Source: Flemingiibacterium sp045579745
Lineage (GTDB): Bacteria; Bacillota; Clostridia; Oscillospirales; CAG-272
Assembly: GCA_045579745.1 (NCBI GenBank)
Contig: JAZNMQ010000046.1
Span: forward strand, 1-64,000
DNA: 64,000 nt
Direction: 5' to 3'
Part shown: piece after piece, positions 41,718-51,290 of the stretch
How positions within the stretch are numbered: the first letter of the stretch is position 1
How the letters are laid out: each line of letters starts with the position of its first letter
Program-made: the position numbers and the translations under genes
The notes under the pieces: model-generated
Seen by the model: the letters and a program-made list of their open reading frames with translations, nothing else
Databases searched by the model: none
What the model was told of the DNA's origin: nothing

Positions 41718-41745
41718 AAGGGGATGCCGATTGGCACCCCTTTTT
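41718..41745 (+). terminator. terminator of rpmF
   Basis: Stem AAAGGGG(A)TGCC / GGCACCCCTTT with one bulged A and a GATT loop, followed by TT. Confidence 0.85.
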
Positions 41746-41791
41746 GCCATTTTTGAAAGTGTGTGCAGTATTGGCTGTATTCGGAAAAAAG

Positions 41792-41820
41792 TTGACAAAA
41801 TATGAAAAATGGTTTAAAAT
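41792..41820 (+). promoter_or_regulatory. promoter of the unknown lipobox-free membrane protein gene
   Basis: TTGACA (41792-41797) and TAAAAT (41815-41820) with a 17-bp spacer. Confidence 0.72.
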
Positions 41821-41868
41821 AATTAAAGAATGCTATAGTAATCTTATTGCTTTTTGTGAGGTGATAGC

Positions 41869-42699
41869 GTGAAAAATACGCAGGGTATCCCCAAAATAAT
41901 ACACAGAGTGCTGGTTCTTTTATTATTATCTGCTTTTTCACTTGTTATTTTGACGGTTGCATTTTCAAGCATCGGAGCGAAGGCCGCTTTCCGGCTTGGA
42001 GTTTGGCTGAATGTCGAGGAGGTTGATGTCGATGACTCGGCACATCTTGAGTATTTTGCAGTCAAGCAGGCAATCGATGAATATCAAAGCTATCGTATTT
42101 TTATTGATGAACGGTATGGCGGAAGCTACGATGCAGCACTTGATTTTTTGAAATTCTTAAAACAAAATACCGATGTCAATATTATTTGCATGAAAAATAT
42201 TGATTCGGAGAGTGTAAATAAATATCTTGAATCAGGCGAGGAGAGCATGCTTCCCTCTGAGATGAGCAATTTCCTCCGAGGCTTCATCAGAAAGTTAAGC
42301 AGCTATAATCAGATTCTCCCACCTCAGAAGCGAGTAACCATTTCGGCTGACATGCCTGAAGGAAAATGCTTTATAATTGAAAACGGAAGCTATGATCGCG
42401 CTGTCGAAAGCGATGGCGTGTTCGATATTAATGTTTGCTACCCTGAAAAGGAGGACTGCGACCCAATGTTCAATATCGACTCGATCGCGCTCGACAATGT
42501 GCGCATCCGCTTCGGTACGCTTGACAGTGTTTCATGGTACATCAACTATCTTGAGTCGGTATCAGGAAATTTCGGCATGCCGCTGTTTGAAGGAATCAAT
42601 CAGCCCGATTGCTATTTTCTGATTGAAAGCGGCGGGCAGATCGAGGTGGAGAACGAGAAATGCTATATGAGGAGCGCGAGGATGAAGCGCTTGTTCTGA
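41869..42699 (+). CDS. exported or membrane-anchored protein of unknown function
   Basis: A 276-residue protein with an N-terminal hydrophobic helix (about 14-36) and a soluble extracytoplasmic region, with no lipobox cysteine. I do not recognise the family. An alpha/beta pattern is suggested by YRIFIDERYGG, VNIICMKNID and KRVTISADMPEG. It starts at GTG with GAGGTGA upstream. Its last 40 bases overlap the next gene in another frame, so the two are probably translated together. Confidence 0.65.
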   Translation: MKNTQGIPKIIHRVLVLLLLSAFSLVILTVAFSSIGAKAAFRLGVWLNVEEVDVDDSAHLEYFAVKQAIDEYQSYRIFIDERYGGSYDAALDFLKFLKQNTDVNIICMKNIDSESVNKYLESGEESMLPSEMSNFLRGFIRKLSSYNQILPPQKRVTISADMPEGKCFIIENGSYDRAVESDGVFDINVCYPEKEDCDPMFNIDSIALDNVRIRFGTLDSVSWYINYLESVSGNFGMPLFEGINQPDCYFLIESGGQIEVENEKCYMRSARMKRLF

Positions 42700-43352
42700 G
42701 CGGGGAATTTGATATCTCTGTGCCGTTTTCCCTTTCATTTCAATGCGGACAGAATGAGCCCGATGTGCGCGTGTATCCGTCGCTTCGTGGCTTGGCGGAG
42801 GAGTATTTGACCCTTTTTTCTCCTGATAGCCTCTTTTCGGATGAGGCAATAGCGTGGGCAAAGGCAAAATTCGGAGCGTTTTTTATAAAAAATGAGTTTG
42901 AGCTCAGCGACGATTCCGATGATTATTATATTAATTATCGCCTTAGAAGCGTGGATGAGCGATTTATTATGGACTCGACTCGTATTTTCAAGGGCGATGA
43001 AGAGGCTCAAAACCTTACGGATTATGACCTTGAACAGCTTGTAAATCTTGGGCATATGTGCTCTATAACCGTTGTTGAGGACAAAATCGTTTCAGCCGCA
43101 AGTACGAATGCACCGCTTGAGCAGGGGCTTGCTCTCGGTGAGATAGAGATAGGTGTCGAAACTGCTTCGGGATTTGGCGGAAAGGGATATGGAAAATCAA
43201 CTGTTGCGGCATTGGCCATGGAGCTTGCACGCCGTGGGTGCACTGCGTTGTATGAATGTGCTGCCGGAAACAAGGAGTCGGTTGGATTGATCACATCGCT
43301 TGGCGGTGTTGAATACGCAAGAAATTTCTATATAGTCGGTATAAAATACTGA
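42660..43352 (+). CDS. GNAT-family N-acetyltransferase
   Basis: A 230-residue protein. The C-terminal half (about 120-225) has the GNAT layout: SITVVEDKIVSAAS, then EIEIGVETASGFGGKGYGKSTVAALAM with the acetyl-CoA loop GGKGYG (Q/R-x-x-G-x-G/A variant) and CAAGNKESVGLITSLG. The first 110 residues are an extra domain with no recognised motif. The SD GGAG lies 8 bases before the ATG, inside the preceding gene. Substrate unknown. Confidence 0.75.
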   Translation: MLYEEREDEALVLSGEFDISVPFSLSFQCGQNEPDVRVYPSLRGLAEEYLTLFSPDSLFSDEAIAWAKAKFGAFFIKNEFELSDDSDDYYINYRLRSVDERFIMDSTRIFKGDEEAQNLTDYDLEQLVNLGHMCSITVVEDKIVSAASTNAPLEQGLALGEIEIGVETASGFGGKGYGKSTVAALAMELARRGCTALYECAAGNKESVGLITSLGGVEYARNFYIVGIKY

Positions 43353-43398
43353 CAAAGTCGGGTAAATGTATTTCCTCGGAAAGGACGGACTTTAAAAT

Positions 43399-45150
43399 AT
43401 GGCATATGATGCGGGAATGGTTTGTGCCATCGTAAATGAGCTTGATAGCCGCATTAAAGGCGCTCGTGTTGAAAAGGTAAATCAGCCTGAAAAGGATGAG
43501 ATCGTATTGCTTCTTCACATCGGACGCGAAAATTTGCGGCTTGCATTCTCGTCGGGCTCAAACAACCCTCATTTTAATATTACAGGCACAACCAAGGAAA
43601 ATCCGATGGTTGCGCCTATGTTCTGTATGCTTCTCAGAAAGCATCTCACGGGAGCGCGCGTAAGGGAGGTAACACAGCTCGGATTCGAACGGGCGGTGGA
43701 GGTTGCCTTCGATTGCTACGATGAGATGGGCTTTGCCACGACGAAGTACCTTGTCGCGGAAACAATGGGAAAATACAGCAATATTATCCTGCTGAACAGC
43801 GAAAAAAAGGTAATCAGCGCATTAAAGATAATCGACCTTGCTTCGAGCTCGGTAAGACAGATTCTGCCCGGCTTTCCGTATGAGCTTCCGCCGGAGCAGA
43901 AGAAATTCTCGCCGCTTGCGGTTGATGAAATGCAGCTGCGCACAGCGTTTGAAAATTCCCCCGATATGCCTGCTGACAAGTTTATTCTTTCAAATTTCTA
44001 CGGATTTGCGGCAATTGTGGCTCGCGAAATTGCTTTTCGCGCATCGGGACGTGTTGATTCGATGCTTTCCGAATGTAGCGCTGAAAAGCTTTGGAATAGC
44101 TTTGCTGAGATTCGGGATAATTTGCTAAACCACCGCTTCGAGCCATGGCTCGTAAGTGACCAGACAGGCAGGCCTATCGAATATTGCTTCTTTGAGCCGC
44201 TCGAATATTCTTCGCCGATTGAGGTGAGAAAGCTTGACAACTTTGGGGAGCTGCTTGATGAATATTTTGGCAGGCGTGACCACGCGGAGCGTATTCGTCA
44301 ACGCACAGCTGATATCTTTCGGTTGCTTACGAACGCGGAAACGCGCTTGACTAAGAAAATCGCACTCCAGAAGCAGGACCTCGCAGCCTGCGCAGATAAG
44401 GATAAATACAAGCTTTGGGGCGACCTTATTACCGGCAATATCTATAGGCTTGAACGCGGAATGGAAAAGGCACATCTTGAAAATTACTATGAGGAAGATT
44501 GCCCTCAGATCACAATCGCTATGGATAAACGCCTGTCACCTCAGCAAAACGCTCAGCATTATTACAAGCGTTATAACAAGTCAAAGGTCGCCGAAATAGA
44601 GCTTGCAAAGCAGATAAAGCTTGCACAGGCGGAGCTTGAGTATATCTATACCGTTTTTGATTCGCTGACCCGCGCGGAATCGGAAAGTGATATTCTTGAG
44701 ATACGGGATGAGCTGTACCGCTCAGGCTATGCTTCGAGGATGAAGAACTACGCGGCAAAAAAGCTCTCCGCTCCGAAGCTTATGGAGTTTAAGTCGAGCG
44801 GTGGATATCGAATCCTTTGCGGCAAAAACAATCATCAGAACGACCATCTCACGACAAGGGTTGCGGCGAAGCACGATTATTGGTTCCACGTTAAAAATCA
44901 GCCCGGCTCGCATTGCGTTATGATAACCGATGGGGAAGAACCCTCAGAGCAGGATTTTACCGAGGCAGCCATCATTGCAGCGTACTATTCAAAGGTGTCA
45001 GACGGCGAAAATGTCGCGGTTGACTACACGCTTATTAAAAATATCCGTAAGCCGAACGGCTCAAAACCCGGATTTGTAACGTATAATACCAACTATACTG
45101 CATATGTTACTCCTGATGAAAAGCTCGTTTTGTCATTGAAAATCAAATGA
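43399..45150 (+). CDS. rqcH: Rqc2-family ribosome quality control protein RqcH (NFACT)
   Basis: A 583-residue protein that binds 50S subunits carrying stalled peptidyl-tRNA and adds a C-terminal alanine tail. NFACT-N (about 1-200, opening YDAGMVCAIVNEL), a coiled-coil middle (about 280-430) and NFACT-R with YWFHVKNQPGSHCVM near residue 495. Older annotations call it fibronectin-binding protein. SD GGAAAGGA. Monocistronic, with a hairpin right after the stop. Confidence 0.95.
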   Translation: MAYDAGMVCAIVNELDSRIKGARVEKVNQPEKDEIVLLLHIGRENLRLAFSSGSNNPHFNITGTTKENPMVAPMFCMLLRKHLTGARVREVTQLGFERAVEVAFDCYDEMGFATTKYLVAETMGKYSNIILLNSEKKVISALKIIDLASSSVRQILPGFPYELPPEQKKFSPLAVDEMQLRTAFENSPDMPADKFILSNFYGFAAIVAREIAFRASGRVDSMLSECSAEKLWNSFAEIRDNLLNHRFEPWLVSDQTGRPIEYCFFEPLEYSSPIEVRKLDNFGELLDEYFGRRDHAERIRQRTADIFRLLTNAETRLTKKIALQKQDLAACADKDKYKLWGDLITGNIYRLERGMEKAHLENYYEEDCPQITIAMDKRLSPQQNAQHYYKRYNKSKVAEIELAKQIKLAQAELEYIYTVFDSLTRAESESDILEIRDELYRSGYASRMKNYAAKKLSAPKLMEFKSSGGYRILCGKNNHQNDHLTTRVAAKHDYWFHVKNQPGSHCVMITDGEEPSEQDFTEAAIIAAYYSKVSDGENVAVDYTLIKNIRKPNGSKPGFVTYNTNYTAYVTPDEKLVLSLKIK

Positions 45151-45184
45151 TTTCTACAATATTTAATAAATATTATTGTAGAAA
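45151..45184 (+). terminator. AT-rich hairpin after rqcH
   Basis: A perfect 11-bp stem TTTCTACAATA / TATTGTAGAAA starts at the first base after the stop. There is no T-run, so it may be an inefficient terminator or a 3' stabiliser. Confidence 0.45.
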
Positions 45185-45207
45185 GATGAAAAATATATAA
45201 TAAGGAC

Positions 45208-45236
45208 TTGAAATTTTCTCTGTATCGCGGTATACT
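45208..45236 (+). promoter_or_regulatory. promoter of dprA-topA-trmFO
   Basis: TTGAAA (45208-45213) and TATACT (45231-45236) with a 17-bp spacer. Confidence 0.75.
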
Positions 45237-45280
45237 ATTTTGTAAGAGCAATTTTACGGTATATGCACCAAAGGAAAGGT

Positions 45281-46639
45281 ATGTTCGCCATGAATGATAT
45301 TATCTATTGGGTTTGGCTGTCACTCAAAAATCGATATGGAAGCTCAGATGCTCCCAGACTGCTGAAATATTTCCCCGGCGGTGCTCGTGAAATTTACGAG
45401 GCTTCGCAGGCAGAGCTTTTGCGCGTGCACGAATGCAATGCGAGCTTCATCAAAAGGCTTGATAACCACGACCTTGGCGAGGCTGAGAGAATTCTGGAGT
45501 TCTGTTTTTCGCAGGGCATACAGATAATAAGCTGTGCAAGCCCCCGCTACCCGAAACGACTTCACAGCCTTTATAACAAGCCGATCGTGCTCTATGCCCG
45601 CGGTCAGATACAAAATCTCGATTCGCAGCTTTGCGTGAGCATTGTCGGAACGAGGTCTATGACCGATTACGGCAAGCATACGACCTTCACGATCGCTCGA
45701 CAGCTGATAGGCTATGGAGCGATAATTATAAGCGGTGCGGCATACGGAATAGATTCCTCAGCCAATAATACGGCGGTTTATCTTGAAGCGCCGACTGTAG
45801 CGGTTCTCGGCTCGGGCGTAAATGTTCCATATCCATCGGATAACAAGGACATGCTGGACAAAATTGCATCAAATGGCTTGGTGCTAAGCGAATTTCCGCC
45901 GAATACGGGCCCGAATCGAGGCAATTTCCCTATTCGCAACAGAATAATCAGCGGTCTTTGCGACGCTCTGCTTGTTGTTGAAGCACCGGAAAAGAGCGGA
46001 GCACTTATTACAGCGCGTATAGCGGCAGAGCAGGGCAGACCGGTTTATGCCATCCCCGGCAACATCGGAGCACCGCAAAGCATGGGAACAAATAATCTTA
46101 TTCGCGACGGTGCAAAGCTTGTTACCCGCGCGGAGGATATTCTTGAGGATTTCACAGACAGGTTTGACCTCAGGAAAATTGATGCTATAGTAAACAGCGA
46201 CAAATACCTGAGATACGAATACACTAAAAAAACATCGACAACCAATGCTTCACTTTCAAGAACAAAGCCGGCAAAATCTGCCGAGAAAGGTCCAGAACCA
46301 AGCAGGTCAACGCCTTTGATTCAAAAGAAAGTCGAGCAAACGGATATAAAACCCGAACCAAGGGAAGAACAAATCGAAATTCCGATAAAAGCTCAGATCG
46401 AAGCACAAACGAAAAAAGAAGAATCGGATAAAACGGACGGAGTAATTACGGGGAGCGACATCTTTTCGGCGGTCCATGTACGCGTTCTCAAAGCAATGCC
46501 GAGCGGCGTTGCGGTAACGCCTGATGAGATTGCACAGCATGGAATCCCAACAAATCAAGTTTTGGCATCGCTCACAATTCTTGAAATGGCGTCTGCTGTT
46601 GAAGCGATGGCAGGCGGTAAGTACAAAAAATGCATCTAA
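45281..46639 (+). CDS. dprA: DNA-processing protein DprA
   Basis: A 452-residue single-strand-DNA-binding protein that loads RecA during transformation. Rossmann-fold core with GTRSMTDYGKHTT, SGAAYGIDSSANN, GSGVNVPYPSDNKD, FPIRNRIISGL and EAPEKSGALITARIA. A Lys/Glu/Pro-rich linker (about 315-385) joins a C-terminal winged helix (about 390-450). Two starts are possible: ATG 45281 (SD AAGGA at 5 bases) or ATG 45290 (closer to the family N-terminus). topA follows 26 bases later. Confidence 0.95.
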   Translation: MFAMNDIIYWVWLSLKNRYGSSDAPRLLKYFPGGAREIYEASQAELLRVHECNASFIKRLDNHDLGEAERILEFCFSQGIQIISCASPRYPKRLHSLYNKPIVLYARGQIQNLDSQLCVSIVGTRSMTDYGKHTTFTIARQLIGYGAIIISGAAYGIDSSANNTAVYLEAPTVAVLGSGVNVPYPSDNKDMLDKIASNGLVLSEFPPNTGPNRGNFPIRNRIISGLCDALLVVEAPEKSGALITARIAAEQGRPVYAIPGNIGAPQSMGTNNLIRDGAKLVTRAEDILEDFTDRFDLRKIDAIVNSDKYLRYEYTKKTSTTNASLSRTKPAKSAEKGPEPSRSTPLIQKKVEQTDIKPEPREEQIEIPIKAQIEAQTKKEESDKTDGVITGSDIFSAVHVRVLKAMPSGVAVTPDEIAQHGIPTNQVLASLTILEMASAVEAMAGGKYKKCI

Positions 46640-46665
46640 CTCATTAAAGGAGAAATAACTTCATA

Positions 46666-48936
46666 ATGGCTAACCTCGTAATAATGGAGTCCCCGACAAA
46701 GGCGGGCACAGTTAAAGGCTACCTTGGCTCGGGATATAAAGTCGTCGGATGCACGGGACATATCCGTGATTTGCCCAAAAGCACACTCGGCATTGATATA
46801 GATAACGATTTCACGGCGAAGTATATCAACATTCGCGGCAAGGGTCCTTTGATTAAGGATTTGAAAAAAGAAGCTAAAAATGCAGATAAAGTATACCTCG
46901 CAACGGACCCTGACAGAGAGGGTGAAGCTATCGCGTGGCACTTGTCAGAGGCGCTCGGTATTTCCGAAAACAAGATACGCCGCGTAACATTCAACGAAAT
47001 AACAAAAAAAGCCGTAAAAGCAGGAATGAAGGCTCCGCGAGAGATTGACATGGGACTTGTCAATTCACAGCAGGCGCGCAGACTTCTTGACAGAATCGTA
47101 GGATATAAATTAAGTCCGTTCCTGTGGAAAACTATTAAGAGCGGTTTGTCGGCAGGTAGAGTTCAATCTGTTGCCACACGCATAATAGTTGAACGTGAAA
47201 ATGAGATCAACGCTTTCGTTCCGGAGGAATATTGGACGATTGACGTGCTTCTTGAAAATAAGAATCGCGGTAAGATAAAGGCGAAATTCTACGGTACCGA
47301 CAACGGTAAAGCTCAGCTTCATTGCGAGTCGGATGCTATGGCTGTCGTTCGTGCTATCGAAGGCAAAGAATTTAATGTAAAATCGGTGAAAAAGGCGATT
47401 CGAATCAAGAATCCCGCACCTCCGTTTACAACCTCTACCCTTCAGCAGGAGGCATCCCGTCGTCTCGGCTTCCAGTCACAGCGCACAATGCGCGTTGCGC
47501 AGGAGCTTTACGAGGGTATTAATCTCGGAAGCTCGAACGGCGGTGTACAGGGTCTTATCACCTATATGCGTACAGATTCTCTGAGAATTGCCGACGAGGC
47601 GGCTGACGCAGCAAAGGCGTATATTACTGAAAAATACGGAGAGAACTTCTATCCTGCCGAAAGAAGAATATATAAAACAAAAAACAATGCGCAGGATGCT
47701 CATGAAGCGGTTCGCCCGTCAAATCTTTCGTTTGAGCCCGAAAAAATCAAGAAGTTTTTGACCACGGACCAGTATAGACTTTATAAGCTTATTTGGGACC
47801 GTTTTATGGCGAGCCAGATGGCATCGGCTGAGCTTGATACAGTAACGGCGGATATTGAAGCGGGCGGATATATCTTCCGATCGAGCGGATATTCAGTCAA
47901 ATTTCAAGGCTATATGACTCTTTATGAGGAAGCAGAGGACTATGTTGCGCCCAATAATGCGGATGCGGATAAACCCGAAAAGAGTATTCGCTTGCCCAAG
48001 ATTGAGGAAGGAGAGTCGTTATCTCACCTCTCCACACAGCCGTCGCAGCATTTTACCGAGGCTCCGCCCCGCTATAATGAGGCATCGCTTGTAAAATTCC
48101 TCGAGGAAAAGGGAATCGGCAGACCGAGCACATTTGCGACTATAATCACCACTATAATTGCAAGAGGTTATGTCGTCAGAGAAAGCAAGTCGCTCAAACC
48201 GACCGAGCTCGGAGAGATTACCACAAGCCTGATGGTAGATAATTTCCCGAATATCGTTGACTACGAATTTACTGCCAATATGGAAACAGAGCTTGATGAA
48301 ATTGCAAATGGTGCGGATACGCTTGTTGGCGTTCTGAGGGGCTTCTATAAAGATTTTGAGAAGAGTCTCGAAACTGCAGAAAAGACAATTGACAAATCGA
48401 AATATGAGCTTTCGGTTGAAGAAACAGACATTATCTGCGAAAAATGCGGTTCAAGAATGGTTGTCAAAAACGGTCGCTTCGGAAAATTTGCGGCTTGCCC
48501 GAATTATCCCGAATGCAAAAATACAAAGCCGCTCGTTGACAAAAAAGCCGAAGCTGATGATAAAGCTGCTCCGACGGATATGGTTTGCGAAAAATGCGGA
48601 AGCCCTATGGTGCTGAAAACAGGACGCTTCGGAAGCTTTTACGCATGCGAGCGATATCCCGAATGCAAGACGACCAAGCAGATAACAAAAGATACCGGTG
48701 TTAACTGCCCGAAATGCGGCTCTAAGATCGTTGTAAAAAAAGGCAAGAACAGAACTGTATTCTACAGCTGTGAAAAATATCCCGAATGCGATTTTTCATC
48801 GTGGGATATGCCTACCAACGAAAAATGCCCGAATTGCGGAGATATTCTCTACAGAAAAAAGGGAAAAAATCAGCTTATATGCAAGCGCGATGGCTGCGGA
48901 TATAAGCGTGAAGCGGAGATTGAAGATGCCGAGTAA
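46666..48936 (+). CDS. topA: DNA topoisomerase I
   Basis: A 756-residue type IA topoisomerase that relaxes negative supercoils. Toprim domain (MESPTKAGTVKGYLG, TDPDREGEAIAWH), catalytic Tyr300 in GLITYMRTDS, and a C-terminal chain of four zinc-finger units (CEKCG, CEKCG, CPKCG, CPNCG) from about residue 588. The nearest SD, AAAGGAG, is about 14 bases from the ATG, longer than usual. The last 11 bases overlap trmFO. Confidence 0.97.
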   Translation: MANLVIMESPTKAGTVKGYLGSGYKVVGCTGHIRDLPKSTLGIDIDNDFTAKYINIRGKGPLIKDLKKEAKNADKVYLATDPDREGEAIAWHLSEALGISENKIRRVTFNEITKKAVKAGMKAPREIDMGLVNSQQARRLLDRIVGYKLSPFLWKTIKSGLSAGRVQSVATRIIVERENEINAFVPEEYWTIDVLLENKNRGKIKAKFYGTDNGKAQLHCESDAMAVVRAIEGKEFNVKSVKKAIRIKNPAPPFTTSTLQQEASRRLGFQSQRTMRVAQELYEGINLGSSNGGVQGLITYMRTDSLRIADEAADAAKAYITEKYGENFYPAERRIYKTKNNAQDAHEAVRPSNLSFEPEKIKKFLTTDQYRLYKLIWDRFMASQMASAELDTVTADIEAGGYIFRSSGYSVKFQGYMTLYEEAEDYVAPNNADADKPEKSIRLPKIEEGESLSHLSTQPSQHFTEAPPRYNEASLVKFLEEKGIGRPSTFATIITTIIARGYVVRESKSLKPTELGEITTSLMVDNFPNIVDYEFTANMETELDEIANGADTLVGVLRGFYKDFEKSLETAEKTIDKSKYELSVEETDIICEKCGSRMVVKNGRFGKFAACPNYPECKNTKPLVDKKAEADDKAAPTDMVCEKCGSPMVLKTGRFGSFYACERYPECKTTKQITKDTGVNCPKCGSKIVVKKGKNRTVFYSCEKYPECDFSSWDMPTNEKCPNCGDILYRKKGKNQLICKRDGCGYKREAEIEDAE

Positions 48937-50287
48937 TCGACCAACAATCAACATCGTCGGTGCAGGACTTGCAGGCTGTGAAGCCGCTTGGCAGGCAATA
49001 AAGCAGGGCGTTGCAGTCAGACTTTATGAAATGAAGCCAACAAAGTATTCGCCTGCACACCATTCGCAGGGCTTTGCGGAGCTGGTCTGCTCAAATTCGC
49101 TCAGGTCGAATATGCTCTCGAACGCTGTTGGCGTACTCAAGGAGGAAATGAGGCGTCTTGGCTCTTTGATAATCGAAGCCGCTTACGCTTCAGAGGTTCC
49201 TGCAGGAAGCGCTCTTGCGGTTGACCGTGAGCTCTTTTCAGAGTATATTACAAACAAGCTTCGCTCACATCCTCTCGTTGAGGTTATCGAGGGAGAGGTG
49301 TGCGATATTCCCGATGGGATTACAGTTATTGCAAGTGGGCCCTTGACCTCAGAGGCGCTGTCGGAATCAATAGGCAAGCTTATAGGCGATGACTATCTGC
49401 ACTTTTTTGACGCGGCAGCACCCATAGTCAGCTTTGATTCGATTGATATGAGCAAGGCGTTTTATGCGTCACGTTATGACAAGGGTGAGGCTTCATATAT
49501 AAACTGTCCGTTCACCAAAGAGGAATACGACCGCTTTTGGGAAGCGCTTATTACTGCCGAGGAAGCAGAATTAAAGGAGTTTGACAAGTCGGAGCAGTTG
49601 ACTGTGTTTGAGGGCTGTATGCCCGTTGAGGTCATGGCAAAGCGAGGTCATGATACACTGCTGTTCGGACCGATGAAGCCTGTAGGCATTACCGTTCCGC
49701 AAACGGGAAAAGAGGCGTATGCAATAGTACAGCTTCGTCAGGAAAATTCCGAAAAGAGCATGTACAATATCGTAGGCTTTCAGACCCATCTTAAATTTCC
49801 GGAACAGAAGCGTGTTTTCGGGATGATTCCGGGACTTGAAAACGCAGAATTTTTGCGCTATGGAGTAATGCACCGCAACACCTTTATGAATTCACCCAAG
49901 CTGCTTGATAGGACATACATGATGCGCAGTCGTCCGGGACTGTTTTTTGCCGGACAGATGACGGGCGTTGAGGGATATGTTGAAAGCGCATCCTCGGGAC
50001 TTGTTGCCGGACTTAATGCCGCAAGACTTGCGCTTGGTATGGATGCGGTGGCTTTCTCATCAGAAAGCGTAATCGGGTCGCTCGCAGGGTATATCAGCGA
50101 TGAGAATGTCGTGAATTTTCAGCCGATGAATGCGAATTTCGGCTTAGTTTCGCCTCTTGGCTTCAAGGTTAAGGGCGGAAAGAAGGCACGCGGCGAGGCT
50201 ATGGGCCAAAGAGCGCTCGAATACATTGATAATCAGTTGCGACTGCTGACCGACGAAGGAGTTTTAACCAATGAAGCTGATAATTGA
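48926..50287 (+). CDS. trmFO: methylenetetrahydrofolate-tRNA-(uracil-5-)-methyltransferase TrmFO
   Basis: A 453-residue FAD/folate-dependent enzyme that makes the T54 of tRNAs. N-terminal FAD motif VGAGLAGCEAAW, ELVCSNSLRSN, the catalytic-cysteine region in EGCMPVEVMAKRG, and GQMTGVEGYVESASSGL near the C-terminus. The ATG at 48926 has GGAG 7 bases upstream inside topA; the frame runs open further back into topA. It overlaps plsX by 17 bases. Confidence 0.96.
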   Translation: MPSNRPTINIVGAGLAGCEAAWQAIKQGVAVRLYEMKPTKYSPAHHSQGFAELVCSNSLRSNMLSNAVGVLKEEMRRLGSLIIEAAYASEVPAGSALAVDRELFSEYITNKLRSHPLVEVIEGEVCDIPDGITVIASGPLTSEALSESIGKLIGDDYLHFFDAAAPIVSFDSIDMSKAFYASRYDKGEASYINCPFTKEEYDRFWEALITAEEAELKEFDKSEQLTVFEGCMPVEVMAKRGHDTLLFGPMKPVGITVPQTGKEAYAIVQLRQENSEKSMYNIVGFQTHLKFPEQKRVFGMIPGLENAEFLRYGVMHRNTFMNSPKLLDRTYMMRSRPGLFFAGQMTGVEGYVESASSGLVAGLNAARLALGMDAVAFSSESVIGSLAGYISDENVVNFQPMNANFGLVSPLGFKVKGGKKARGEAMGQRALEYIDNQLRLLTDEGVLTNEADN

Positions 50288-51278
50288 TGCGATGGGCGGA
50301 GATAACGCTCCCGCAGAGATACTGAAAGGCGCGGCTTTGGCTGTTGCCGAATATAGCGATGTTGAGCTTGTGCTGACCGGAAAAGAAGCGGAGCTTCGAA
50401 AAATATGTGCCGATGAGAAGATTTCAACAGAGCGATTTACATTTATGGACGCGGTTGAAGTCGTTACTATGGAGGATAATCCGACGTCTGTCGTAATGTC
50501 CAAGAAAAATTCCTCGATGGCTCTCGGGTTGAAGGCTTTGGCGGCAGGTGACGGCGAGGCTTTCATCTCGGCAGGAAATACGGGAGCTCTTATGACGGGA
50601 GCTACGCTGTATGTTCGATGTGTAAAGGGGATAAAGCGTGCTGCGATAGCAACGGTCTTGCCGATGGAAAAGCCGCTATTGATGGTAGATTCAGGCTCGA
50701 ATGTCACAGTAACTCCCGAATATCTGCAGCAGTTCGGAATCCTCGGTTCGATTTATGCCGAGAAGGTGCTCGGTGTGAAATCGCCGAAGGTCGGTCTTTT
50801 GAATAACGGCACGGAGGAGCATAAGGGCACGCCTATTGTCGCAGATGCGTACAAGCTCCTATCCTCGACCGAAAGTATAAATTTCGTCGGAAATATTGAA
50901 GGCAACATGATTCCGTTCGCAAAATGTGATGTGCTTGTTACCGACGGATTTACGGGAAATGTCGTACTTAAAACCATTGAGGGACTAAGCAAATACATTT
51001 TAAAGAAGCTAAAGGCGATGTACTTTAGGAGCTTCATAAACAAGCTTTCTGCACTTATGATAAAAGGTGAGTTTGGCGCGCTGAAAAAATCCTTTGACGC
51101 GAGTGAATACGGCGGAGCGCCGTTCCTCGGAATATCGAAGCCCGTATTCAAAGCTCATGGAAGCTCAGACGCCGCTGCAATAAAAAATGCAATCAGGCAA
51201 GCGCGCGAATATGTAAACAAGGATGTTTCCGCAATCATCGCGCAGAGAATTGCCGATACTTTAGAAGATAACAAGTAA
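50271..51278 (+). CDS. plsX: phosphate acyltransferase PlsX
   Basis: A 335-residue peripheral membrane enzyme that makes acyl-phosphate from acyl-ACP for phospholipid synthesis. Opens IIDAMGGDNAP; conserved segments are SAGNTGALM, VDSGSNVTVTPEYL, LLNNGTEEHKGT and TDGFTGNVVLK. SD GAAGGAG. The usual acpP or fab genes are absent between it and rnc, 12 bases away. FakAB earlier in the window also makes acyl-phosphate, so the two routes converge at PlsY. Confidence 0.96.
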   Translation: MKLIIDAMGGDNAPAEILKGAALAVAEYSDVELVLTGKEAELRKICADEKISTERFTFMDAVEVVTMEDNPTSVVMSKKNSSMALGLKALAAGDGEAFISAGNTGALMTGATLYVRCVKGIKRAAIATVLPMEKPLLMVDSGSNVTVTPEYLQQFGILGSIYAEKVLGVKSPKVGLLNNGTEEHKGTPIVADAYKLLSSTESINFVGNIEGNMIPFAKCDVLVTDGFTGNVVLKTIEGLSKYILKKLKAMYFRSFINKLSALMIKGEFGALKKSFDASEYGGAPFLGISKPVFKAHGSSDAAAIKNAIRQAREYVNKDVSAIIAQRIADTLEDNK

Positions 51279-51290
51279 CGGAGGTCAAAA

